From positions 1-7,810 of the forward strand of contig JAACEH010000192.1 of NCBI GenBank assembly GCA_011682595.1: a stretch of 7,810 bases of DNA. Reading direction: 5' to 3'. Position 1 is the first letter of the stretch, and every line of letters starts with the position of its first letter. This document shows, in pieces, positions 1 through 5,988 of the stretch. The DNA is from Anaerolineaceae bacterium. GTDB lineage: Bacteria > Planctomycetota > Phycisphaerae > FEN-1346 > JAACEH01. Both the position numbers and the translations under genes were made by a program. The notes below the pieces were generated by a model. It was not told the DNA's origin, did not search any database, and worked only from the letters and a program-made list of their open reading frames with translations.

Positions 1-48
1 TTGCTTCGGGTGAGGGCCGTCTTGCACGTTTGCTCATTGTGAGAAGAA

Positions 49-54
49 AAGGAA
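49..54 (+). promoter_or_regulatory. Ribosome binding site of proS
   Basis: AAGGAA lies 6 nt upstream of the ATG at 61, a normal Shine-Dalgarno position, and fixes the proS start. The 48 bases before it are non-coding as far as can be seen. I found no convincing -35/-10 pair there, so the operon promoter probably lies outside the window. Confidence 0.7.
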
Positions 55-60
55 ACTTTC

Positions 61-1800
61 ATGCGCTGGACACAGACGCTTATTCCGACGCTCAAGGAGG
101 TGCCGGCCGAGGCCGAGCTGCTCAGCCACCGCCTGATGATCCGGGCCGGGCTGATTCGCAAACTGACCAGCGGGGCCTACAGCTACCTGCCGCTGGGCTG
201 GCGGATCCTGCGCAAGGCCGCCGAGATCGTCCGCCAGGAGATGGACCGCGCGGGGGCCGTCGAAATCCACATGCCGGCCCTTCAGCCGCAGGAACTCTGG
301 CAGGAGTCCGGCCGCTTCGACACCTTCGGCCCCGACCTGATGGTCTTCAAGGACCGCCACGGCAAGGTCAACATTCTCGGCCCCACGCACGAGGAGGTGG
401 TCACCGACATCGTTCGCGGCTACATCAACTCCTACAAGCAGTTGCCGATCACCCTGTACCAGATCCAGACCAAGTTCCGCGACGAGATTCGCCCGCGGTT
501 CGGAGTGCTGCGCTCCAGGGAGTTCCTGATGAAGGACGCCTACTCGTTCGACTGCGACGTCCAGGGGCTGGAAGCCTCCTACCAGGCCCAGTACCAGGCC
601 TACTGCCGCATCTTCGACCGCTGCGGGCTCGAGTACACGGTGGTCGAGGCCGAGAGCGGGCCCATCGGCGGCTCGGCCTCCAGCGAGTTCATGGTCGCCT
701 GCCAGGCCGGCGAGGACGTCCTGGTCCGGTGCCCGCAGTGCGGCTATGCAGCCAATCTCGAAAAGGCCGTCTGCCAGGTGCCGCCGTCGCCGAAAAATCC
801 GCCCGCGGAGGCCGAATTGAAAACCGTCCGGACGCCCGGCCAACGGACCATCGAGGAGGTGACGGAGTTCCTCGGCCTGACGCCCCGCGACATGATCAAG
901 ACGCTGGTTTACGTGACCGCCCAGGGCAAGCCGTTTGTCGCCTGCGTCCGCGGTGACCACGACGTCAACGAGGCCAAGCTGTCCCACGTCGCCGGCGGTC
1001 CGGTCCGGTTGGCCGACCAGGAGACGATTCTCGAGGTGACCGGCGCGCCGGTCGGCTTTGCCGGGCCGGTCGGCTTGAAGAAAGAGGTGCCGATTTATAT
1101 CGACCATGCGGTCAAGGTGATGGCGAATGCCGTCAGCGGAGCCAACCAGGCCGATGCTCACTTGACGGGCCTCAATCCCGGGCGGGACTTCTCTCCGAGT
1201 ATGGCCTGTGACCTGCGGTTCGTCGTCCCGGGCGACATGTGTCCCGGTTGCTCGGTCGAACTGGCCATCAGTCGCGGCATCGAGATCGGCCACGTCTTCA
1301 AGCTGGGGACGAAATACTCCGACGCCCTGGGTGCGACCTACCTCGACCAAAACGGCGAGAGCCATTCGATAATCATGGGCTGTTACGGCATCGGCGTGAA
1401 CCGCATCGTGGCCGGCGCCATCGAGACGATGGCCGACGATCAGGGGCTCCTCTGGCCGATGACCTTGTCGCCCTACCAGGTGCTGGTCACGCCGCTGAAA
1501 TCCTCGGGGGCGGAAATGGAGGCGGCCGAGAAGCTTTACGGCGACCTGCAGGCCGCGGGGCTGGAGGTGCTGCTGGACGATCGCGACGCCCGGGCCGGGG
1601 TGAAGTTCAACGACGCCGACCTGATCGGCGTGCCGCTCAGGGTAACCATCGGGGCCCGCGGCCTGAAGGAAGGGCAACTGGAAATCCGCGACCGGGCCAC
1701 CGGCCAGGTGACAAAGGTGCCCCTCGACCAGGCGGCCGGCTGGCTGACCAAGGAAGTCCGATCGCGCCTGGACGCTCTGAACAATCCGGCCGAGAAGTAG
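61..1800 (+). CDS. proS: Prolyl-tRNA synthetase, bacterial type with editing insertion
   Basis: This cytoplasmic class II enzyme charges tRNA-Pro with proline using ATP. The 579-residue product is close to the usual ~570 residues of the bacterial type. Visible parts in order: N-terminal catalytic region with GPTHEE at 107-112; motif 2 around 138-163 (TKFRDEIRPRFG, then MKDAYSF); an inserted YbaK-like editing domain at about 224-410, with K279 in DMIKTLVYV and H367 at the positions of the known editing lysine and histidine; motif 3 at 440-454 (GCYGIGVNRIV, with R448); and a C-terminal anticodon-binding domain from about 470 (SPYQVLVTPLK). Two CxxC pairs, C224/C227 and C394/C397, bracket the editing insertion and could hold a metal ion. 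The ATG at 61 is supported by AAGGAA 6 nt upstream and by the typical N-terminus (MRWTQTLIPTLKEVPAEAE). It is the first visible gene of the operon, 29 nt ahead of the DUF4416 gene. Identification is secure. Confidence 0.98.
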   Translation: MRWTQTLIPTLKEVPAEAELLSHRLMIRAGLIRKLTSGAYSYLPLGWRILRKAAEIVRQEMDRAGAVEIHMPALQPQELWQESGRFDTFGPDLMVFKDRHGKVNILGPTHEEVVTDIVRGYINSYKQLPITLYQIQTKFRDEIRPRFGVLRSREFLMKDAYSFDCDVQGLEASYQAQYQAYCRIFDRCGLEYTVVEAESGPIGGSASSEFMVACQAGEDVLVRCPQCGYAANLEKAVCQVPPSPKNPPAEAELKTVRTPGQRTIEEVTEFLGLTPRDMIKTLVYVTAQGKPFVACVRGDHDVNEAKLSHVAGGPVRLADQETILEVTGAPVGFAGPVGLKKEVPIYIDHAVKVMANAVSGANQADAHLTGLNPGRDFSPSMACDLRFVVPGDMCPGCSVELAISRGIEIGHVFKLGTKYSDALGATYLDQNGESHSIIMGCYGIGVNRIVAGAIETMADDQGLLWPMTLSPYQVLVTPLKSSGAEMEAAEKLYGDLQAAGLEVLLDDRDARAGVKFNDADLIGVPLRVTIGARGLKEGQLEIRDRATGQVTKVPLDQAAGWLTKEVRSRLDALNNPAEK

Positions 1801-1829
1801 CGCAACGCATGTTCGCGGGGGACTGTTTG

Positions 1830-2378
1830 ATGGCCGACATTCGCGAGCCCGAGCCGGTCAAACTCCTGGTGGCCATGTTGTCGGCCTACCCCGGGGCCCT
1901 GGCGGCCGCGGAGAGCGAACTCATCGAGGCCTACGGGCCGGCCGACCTGCAGAGCGAGATTACCGCCCACGAGTTCACCGGGTATTACCGCGACGAGATG
2001 GGCCACCCGCTGATGCGGTACTTTGTCTCCTTCGACCGCCTGATCGAGCCCGGCCGCCTGGCCAACATCAAACGCCGCTGCAACGAGCTGGAGCGACAGT
2101 TCGCCGACAGCGGCGAATGGGACGCCGCCCGGCCGGTGAATCTGGACCCCGGCTACGTCACGCCGGCCAAACTCGTCCTGGCTTCGTGCAAGGATTTCAG
2201 GCACCGCATTTACCTCGGCGGCGGCATCTATGCCGAGACGACCCTCGGCTACAGCGGCGGCCGATGGGTCTGCTACGACTGGACCTACCCGGACTACCGC
2301 ACGCACGCCTACCAGGCGTTCCTGACCCTGGTCCGCGACCGCCTGATGGCCCGGCGGAAGGAGGAGCGCAGCCGATGA
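1830..2378 (+). CDS. DUF4416 family protein, function unknown
   Basis: The product is 182 residues, the usual size for a stand-alone DUF4416 protein. The family signature is clear: PVKLLVAML at 9-17, GYYRDEMG at 51-58, a conserved block near 68-88 (FDRLIEPGRLANIKRRCNELE), RPVNLDPGYV at 101-110, KLVLASCKDFRHRIYL at 114-129, GIYAETTLGY at 132-141 and WTYPDYR at 151-157. There is no signal peptide or membrane segment, so it is probably cytoplasmic. The many invariant H, D, E, R and Y residues suggest an active site or ligand pocket, but no activity is established that I know of. I chose the ATG at 1830 because GGGGGA (1817-1822) sits 7 nt upstream; the in-frame ATG at 1809 would add seven residues (MFAGDCL) and has a poorer site. 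The stop overlaps the start of the transferase gene (ATGA), so the two are probably translationally coupled. Confidence 0.9.
   Translation: MADIREPEPVKLLVAMLSAYPGALAAAESELIEAYGPADLQSEITAHEFTGYYRDEMGHPLMRYFVSFDRLIEPGRLANIKRRCNELERQFADSGEWDAARPVNLDPGYVTPAKLVLASCKDFRHRIYLGGGIYAETTLGYSGGRWVCYDWTYPDYRTHAYQAFLTLVRDRLMARRKEERSR
2358..2365 (+). promoter_or_regulatory. Strong ribosome binding site inside the DUF4416 3' end
   Basis: AAGGAGGA, a near-perfect Shine-Dalgarno sequence, lies 9 nt before the ATG at 2375 and within the last codons of the DUF4416 gene. It decides the start of the transferase, since the open frame runs much further upstream as a shadow of DUF4416. Confidence 0.75.
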
Positions 2379-3490
2379 CCGTCCTGCTGGCCATAGCTCT
2401 GGCCATGGGTTTTGTGGCTGCCTGGGCGACCTCGTTGGTCCTGGTCGCCGTGGCCCGGCGGCTGTTTACCCGCTGGGGATTCGTCGACCACCCCGGCGGC
2501 CGCAAGATTCACGCCGTCGCGGTTCCCTATGGCGGCGGGGCAGCCGTTTTCCTGACGCTCCTTCTGTCGCTGGGGGCCGGGCTGCTGGTGGTCGCCTTTC
2601 GCGACAGCACGCTGGTTGCCCGACTTCCGGTGGCCGACCTCATCCGCCTCCACGCCGGGGGCGTCATGTCGCGGGCCGGGGCTTTGGGCGGGCTGCTAGC
2701 CGCCGCGGCGCTGCTTTTCGTTGTCGGGCTGATCGACGATCGGCGGCGCCTGTCGGCCTGGCCGAAACTGCTGGCCCAGGTTGCCGCCGCCGCGGTGGTC
2801 GTCTGGGGGCTGAACATCCAGGCCACCTTCTTTGTCCCCGTCCGCTGGGTCAACCAGGTGGTGACGCTGCTGTGGATCGTTACTATCACCAACGCCTTCA
2901 ACTTCCTGGACAATATGGACGGCCTGTCGGCCGGTGTGGCGGCCATCGTGCTTGTGGTCCTGGCCGCCGTCGCAGCGGCCGCCGGGCAGGTCTTCGTTCC
3001 CATTCTGGCCGTGCTGCTGCTCGGGGCCCTGGTCGGGTTCCTCTTCTACAATTTTCCGCCGGCCTCGATTTTTCTGGGCGACGCGGGCAGTCAGACCGTG
3101 GGCTTCCTTATCGCCGTCCTGGCCACCCTGGCCGAGTACTACAGCCCGGCCACCGGAGAAGGACAGTTCAGCCCCTTCCTGCCGCTGGTGCTGCTGGCCG
3201 TGCCGCTCTACGACCTGACCAGCGTTACGCTGCTGCGCCTGGCCCGCGGCAAGAGCCCCTTTGTCGGCGACACAAACCACTTCAGCCATCGCCTGGCGGC
3301 CCTGGGCCTGTCGCGCCGCGGGGCGGTGCTGATCATCTACCTGGCCACGGCCACCACCAGCATCGGGGCGGTGATGCTTCGGCGGGCCAACACGGTTGAG
3401 GCGATCCTGGTGTTCGGGCAGACGGCGGCCATCCTGGCCATCATCGCCGTCTTCGAACGCATTGCGGCCGGCCGGGCACAGAAACCATGA
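2375..3490 (+). CDS. Polyprenyl-phosphate sugar-1-phosphate transferase (WecA/TagO/MraY family)
   Basis: This is an integral inner-membrane enzyme of 371 residues that transfers a sugar-1-phosphate, most likely GlcNAc-1-P, from a UDP-sugar to undecaprenyl phosphate, the first step of a lipid-linked glycan. Family motifs visible: DHPGGRKIH at 38-46; the Mg-binding aspartate pair D121-D122 in GLIDDRRRLS; the catalytic NAFNFLDNMDGLSAG at 173-187; FLGDAGSQTVGF at 233-244; and the cytoplasmic HFSHRL loop at 302-307. About ten hydrophobic segments run from residue 2 to 360. Dedicated MraY sits in the mra/dcw cluster and carries other motifs, so a WecA/TagO-type role in surface polysaccharide is more likely than peptidoglycan. 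The substrate sugar cannot be read from the sequence. The start at 2375 overlaps the DUF4416 stop by 4 bp and has a strong ribosome binding site. The stop in turn overlaps the polymerase start by 4 bp, which supports a shared pathway with that gene. Confidence 0.93.
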   Translation: MTVLLAIALAMGFVAAWATSLVLVAVARRLFTRWGFVDHPGGRKIHAVAVPYGGGAAVFLTLLLSLGAGLLVVAFRDSTLVARLPVADLIRLHAGGVMSRAGALGGLLAAAALLFVVGLIDDRRRLSAWPKLLAQVAAAAVVVWGLNIQATFFVPVRWVNQVVTLLWIVTITNAFNFLDNMDGLSAGVAAIVLVVLAAVAAAAGQVFVPILAVLLLGALVGFLFYNFPPASIFLGDAGSQTVGFLIAVLATLAEYYSPATGEGQFSPFLPLVLLAVPLYDLTSVTLLRLARGKSPFVGDTNHFSHRLAALGLSRRGAVLIIYLATATTSIGAVMLRRANTVEAILVFGQTAAILAIIAVFERIAAGRAQKP

Positions 3491-5220
3491 GCAGAAAAGG
3501 CAGGGACAAGCGATCTTCCGCGGCGACGGCTGCGGCCCCGGACAGGCCGGGCCGATTGTCGCTGGGCCTGGTTGCCCTGGTGGCCGTCACGGCGGTCATG
3601 CCCATCTTCGCCGGACGAATCTTCGTCGGCGACTCCTCCGGTTTCTACGGCACCGAACCCCTGGTCTGGATGGGCCTGCTGATTGTCGGGGCCTTCTCGG
3701 CCGCAGTGCTCGACGGCGTCAGAAAAGGCGAGCTGAGCTTTCCCCGCAGCGGATTGCTGGTCGGCGTGGCCCTGCTTGTTGTCGGCTCGGTGGCTGCAAT
3801 CGCCGGCGCCGCCAATCGCTACAACGCCATCCTCGGGGCGGTCGAAGTCTGCCTGGGCGTTCTCTACTTCCTGACCGTCCTGCTGGTGGCCGACAGCCGC
3901 GAGAACATCCGCTGGCTCCTGGCGGCCCTGGTGGCCGGGGCCTTCGTCGCCGCCGTGGCGGCGGTCCTCGGCAAAGCCACCTTCGCCGGGTCGCTCATGG
4001 AGTACTATCAGGCCTACCGCCTGGATATTCTCGCCGAGCGGGGTATGCAACCCGACTCGCCCGAAGAGGAAATGTATAAGATCCGCATCGCCAACGATGT
4101 CGTCGGCACGTTCTACCATCCGAACCTCATGGCCTCGTACCTGGCCATGGGGCTCCTGGCGGCCGTGGCCCTGGTGGTCGGTCATGCCAAGGGGATGTGG
4201 ACCAAGATCGGCGGCGGGCAGAGAAAATCGCTTTCGATCGTCTCGGCCTTCATCCTGGGCCTGGGCATCGTCACCATGGCGGTGGCCATGTGGCTGACCC
4301 GCAGCCGGGCGGCCGTGGCCGCGGCAATGGCCGGCCTCTATCTGCTCGGTGTGCTGGGCCTGGTCCGCAGCCGTCTGCGCAAGGGGCTGCTGCTGGCCGT
4401 CCCGGCCGTCGTCGTCCTGGTGCGTGGCTTGGCGCGGGAACCTGGCGCCCGCAGCGCTGAAAAGTCTGAGGTTTCGCTGGGACTATTGGCAGGGCGCCTG
4501 GGGTGTGATCCGCGAGCATCCGTTGTGGGGCGTCGGGGCCGAGAATTTTGGCAGCCACTATCCGGCCCACAAACTCGCCTATGCCCCCGAGGAGGTCAAG
4601 GACCCGCACAACATCCTTGTCCGCTCCTGGGTCGAGCTGGGGCTGGCCGGGCTGCTCGGCGTTGTGGTTCTGATTGCGTCGGCTTTCCGCGAATCGCTGC
4701 GCCGCAGCAGGACGTCGATCGAGCCTCGTCCGGCGGTCGAGAGCTTGTGGCGACCCCTGGTGGCCGCGGGGCTGGTGGTTGCCCTGATCAACCTCGCCTT
4801 TCGCCTGTACGACTTGGCCGGCGGAAATGTCGTGGCCGTCGCCGTCGAGTGGCTCTTCAGCCTGGTCCTGCTGACCGGTCTCTTTGTGGCCGGCATCGGG
4901 GCAGGGCACGAGGACGAGCCGCGGCTGTGGGAGCGGTCGAGGCGCTGGGTCCGTTACGGCATCATCGCCGCCCTGCTGGCCTTCGCTCTGCAGGCCCTGG
5001 TGTCGTTTACTTTCAGCGAGTTGCCGACCGCCGCCGCCGCCTACCTGCTGCTGGGTCTGCTGGTGGCCACCGGCGACGGCAAGCGCGTCCGCTGGAGTTC
5101 CCTGGGGCGTCGCGGTCCGAAGATGGCGGCCGCTGCGGTTGTGCTGGGCCTGATTCTTTCTTACACGATCTGGATTCTCCTTCCGGTCGGCGACAGTCTC
5201 AGGGAGCTGGCAAATGCTGA
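3487..5220 (+). CDS. 5' frame of the glycan polymerase; genuine only to about 4422
   Basis: The open frame from 3487 is 577 codons, but only residues 1-312 look like real protein. They comprise a basic, polar N-terminus (1-23) and about nine hydrophobic segments (roughly 24-44, 58-76, 88-108, 115-135, 142-161, 215-232, 248-269, 275-292 and 298-312). A polar loop lies at about 168-205 and is probably periplasmic. The motif GTFYHPNLMASYLAMG starts at residue 207 (H at 4117-4119) and WLTRSRAAV at 269 (4291-4317), both typical of the Wzy_C/O-antigen ligase family. After about residue 313 the translation turns into Arg/Gly/Pro-rich shadow sequence of the other frame, up to a stop at 5218-5220. If translated as it stands, it would be a truncated polymerase with a ~265-residue nonsense tail, lacking the catalytic HN motif. 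Confidence 0.6.
   Translation: MSRKGRDKRSSAATAAAPDRPGRLSLGLVALVAVTAVMPIFAGRIFVGDSSGFYGTEPLVWMGLLIVGAFSAAVLDGVRKGELSFPRSGLLVGVALLVVGSVAAIAGAANRYNAILGAVEVCLGVLYFLTVLLVADSRENIRWLLAALVAGAFVAAVAAVLGKATFAGSLMEYYQAYRLDILAERGMQPDSPEEEMYKIRIANDVVGTFYHPNLMASYLAMGLLAAVALVVGHAKGMWTKIGGGQRKSLSIVSAFILGLGIVTMAVAMWLTRSRAAVAAAMAGLYLLGVLGLVRSRLRKGLLLAVPAVVVLVRGLAREPGARSAEKSEVSLGLLAGRLGCDPRASVVGRRGREFWQPLSGPQTRLCPRGGQGPAQHPCPLLGRAGAGRAARRCGSDCVGFPRIAAPQQDVDRASSGGRELVATPGGRGAGGCPDQPRLSPVRLGRRKCRGRRRRVALQPGPADRSLCGRHRGRARGRAAAVGAVEALGPLRHHRRPAGLRSAGPGVVYFQRVADRRRRLPAAGSAGGHRRRQARPLEFPGASRSEDGGRCGCAGPDSFLHDLDSPSGRRQSQGAGKC
4417..4445 (+). other. Frameshift interval in the polymerase gene
   Basis: Upstream, the frame of 3487 reads hydrophobic LLLAVPAVVVLV up to 4422. 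Downstream, the frame one base later reads RGNLAPAALKSLRFRWDYW, which is the family sequence. The change needs one base skipped, meaning one extra base or two missing bases relative to an intact gene. The interval contains no homopolymer longer than three bases and no recognisable slippery heptamer with a following stem, so I see no support for programmed frameshifting. Confidence 0.8.
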
Positions 5221-5842
5221 GGCTATCGGCGGCGCCAGGTCGTCCGACGGCCGCAGCATGATGGGATCGCAGCAGCACCTGGAGGCGTTGAAGCGGGCCG
5301 CCGAGAGGTCGCCGCGATGGATGGCCTGGACGAAGCCGCAGAAACTGCTGGCCGAGAGCCATTGGTACACCATGCTCGCGGCACAAAGCAGCGCGGCGGC
5401 CTTGCGCGGACGCGCCGAGGCGCTGCCTCCGCAGGACAGCCGGCGGCGGCGCCTGCTGTCGAAGGCCCGGCAGGCCGAGACGGCGGCACGGGAAGCCCTC
5501 GATGCGGCGAGGCTCAACCTGCAGGCGGTCGTCGAGCAGAATCCGCGCGACATCGACTCCTGGCGGCTGCTGGTCCAGGTCCGCAGGACACTGGCCGACC
5601 GGTATGGTCGGGACCCCATGAAGCAGGCGGCCGTCGAGGCCATGCAGCGGGTGGTCGATCTCTATCCGACGCGGGCCCATTTCCGGGCCGAGTTCGCCGA
5701 GTTGCTGGACCATTACGGCCGCCGGGACGAGGCCCGCCGCCAGGCCCGCCAGGCCCTGCGGCTGGACGAGATCATGCCCGACCCGCTGCGCAAATTGCCC
5801 GAGCGTCTCGCCTTGCTGTGCCGGCGGCTGGCCGGGCCCTGA
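4421..5842 (+). CDS. 3' frame of the glycan polymerase: ligase motif, membrane segments and helical tail
   Basis: This frame continues the polymerase after the frameshift and has no credible start of its own; the in-frame ATG at 4349 lies inside the upstream coding region. It begins with LAPAALKSLRFRWDYW and AWGVIREHPLWGVGAENF, then DPHNILVRSWVELGLAGLLG (H at 4607-4609), the conserved periplasmic loop containing the family's essential histidine. About six hydrophobic segments follow (near 4640-4690, 4755-4810, 4830-4900, 4955-5010, 5025-5070 and 5120-5185). From about 5194 to the end there are ~215 residues of soluble sequence rich in Ala, Arg, Glu and Leu. It is predicted largely helical, with TPR-like helix pairs such as EALKRAAERSPRWM, EALDAARLNLQAVVEQNP, VEAMQRVVDLYPTRAHF and ARRQARQALRLDEIMP. 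The tail roughly doubles the length of a minimal family member and may bind a partner or the growing glycan; that is inference. Confidence 0.8.
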   Translation, partial: CVAWRGNLAPAALKSLRFRWDYWQGAWGVIREHPLWGVGAENFGSHYPAHKLAYAPEEVKDPHNILVRSWVELGLAGLLGVVVLIASAFRESLRRSRTSIEPRPAVESLWRPLVAAGLVVALINLAFRLYDLAGGNVVAVAVEWLFSLVLLTGLFVAGIGAGHEDEPRLWERSRRWVRYGIIAALLAFALQALVSFTFSELPTAAAAYLLLGLLVATGDGKRVRWSSLGRRGPKMAAAAVVLGLILSYTIWILLPVGDSLRELANAEAIGGARSSDGRSMMGSQQHLEALKRAAERSPRWMAWTKPQKLLAESHWYTMLAAQSSAAALRGRAEALPPQDSRRRRLLSKARQAETAAREALDAARLNLQAVVEQNPRDIDSWRLLVQVRRTLADRYGRDPMKQAAVEAMQRVVDLYPTRAHFRAEFAELLDHYGRRDEARRQARQALRLDEIMPDPLRKLPERLALLCRRLAGP

Positions 5843-5850
5843 AGCATAAA

Positions 5851-5859
5851 GCCAGGTGC
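5851..5859. repeat. Left 9-bp direct repeat flanking the 120-bp element
   Basis: GCCAGGTGC lies immediately before the left end of the inverted-repeat element. It is identical to 5980-5988 immediately after the right end, as a target-site duplication would be. Confidence 0.5.
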
Positions 5860-5979
5860 GGGTGCCACGGTCTGACCAAAGGCCAGGCCGTGATTATCTC
5901 CCGAACGCTTGTGCTTCGTAGCGAGCTACTTCGCAGAGTAGCATTTGTCATGGCCTGGCTGCGCCAGACCATGGCACCC
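5860..5979. mobile_element. 120-bp inverted-repeat element, REPIN/MITE-like candidate
   Basis: The left end GGGTGCCACGGTCTG (5860-5874) and the complement of the right end CAGACCATGGCACCC (5965-5979) match at 14 of 15 bases. The match resumes inward, GGCCAGGCCGTGA (5881-5893) against the complement of TCATGGCCTGGCT (5948-5960), 11 of 13, giving an imperfect ~34-bp terminal inverted repeat. Each end is also a hairpin by itself: CACGGTCTG/CAGGCCGTG (5866-5874 with 5884-5892), and CATGGCCTGG/CCAGACCATG (5949-5958 with 5964-5973, loop CTGCG). Two REP-like hairpins in opposite orientation around a short spacer are the architecture of a REPIN or BIME. Nine-base direct repeats abut both ends. There is no internal gene, so the element would need a transposase supplied in trans. 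It lies 17 bp past the polymerase stop and has no T-run, so it is not an obvious intrinsic terminator, although the hairpins could protect the 3' end of the operon mRNA. Confidence 0.5.
5918..5942 (+). repeat. Small overlapping hairpins in the spacer of the 120-bp element
   Basis: GTAGC (5918-5922) can pair with GCTAC (5925-5929). The same segment, extended to GCTACT (5925-5930), can pair perfectly with AGTAGC (5937-5942) around the 6-nt loop TCGCAG. The two pairings exclude each other; the second is clearly better because the first leaves a 2-nt loop unless a base pair opens. No U-tract follows. Confidence 0.4.
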
Positions 5980-5988
5980 GCCAGGTGC
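5980..5988. repeat. Right 9-bp direct repeat flanking the 120-bp element
   Basis: GCCAGGTGC is identical to 5851-5859. It runs straight into CACGGCCTG, so it also forms the start of the second hairpin pair (GGTGCCACGGCCTG at 5984-5997). The repeat could therefore reflect shared ancestry of neighbouring repeat units instead of target duplication. Confidence 0.5.

Larger units (their letters stand above)
3487..5842 (+). pseudogene. O-antigen ligase / Wzy-type polymerase gene, frameshifted (whole locus)
   Basis: Two overlapping frames together make one protein of about 784 residues. This family sits in the inner membrane and joins undecaprenyl-linked glycans on the periplasmic face, either polymerising repeat units (Wzy) or ligating them to a lipid or protein acceptor (WaaL/PglL type). 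The order is: N-terminal membrane segments, FYHPN and TRSR motifs in the first frame; then WDYWQGAWGVIREHPLWGVG and DPHNILVRSWVELGLAG, a further set of membrane segments and a soluble tail in the second frame. No stop codon interrupts either half near the junction; only the frame changes. A plain sequencing or assembly indel is therefore as likely as true inactivation. The ATG at 3487 overlaps the transferase stop (ATGA) and has no clear Shine-Dalgarno sequence, so translation probably depends on re-initiation from the upstream gene. Which of polymerase or ligase it is cannot be decided from sequence. Confidence 0.8.

Noticed and set aside
1..60. T-box or other leader element upstream of proS
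   Set aside because: Only 60 bases are visible, without a T-box core motif, a leader hairpin or a terminator.
34..1677. 547-codon open frame on the minus strand opposite proS
   Set aside because: It lies antisense to an unmistakable proS, its translation resembles no family, and its Arg/Gly/Asp/His-rich composition is typical of a GC-rich shadow frame.
1239..1829. Upstream extension of the DUF4416 frame into proS
   Set aside because: The extended part is the shadow of the proS frame, and a good ribosome binding site fixes the start at 1830.
4411..4445. Programmed ribosomal frameshift in the polymerase gene
   Set aside because: No slippery heptamer, no A- or T-run and no obvious downstream stem at the junction; family members are not known to me to use recoding.
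4271..5713. 480-codon minus-strand open frame opposite the polymerase
   Set aside because: Low-complexity Gln/Arg/Gly/Pro-rich translation with no membrane or domain pattern; the plus strand carries clear family motifs across the same bases.
5843..5979. Intrinsic terminator after the polymerase
   Set aside because: Strong hairpins are present but none is followed by a run of T, so termination is not supported on sequence alone.
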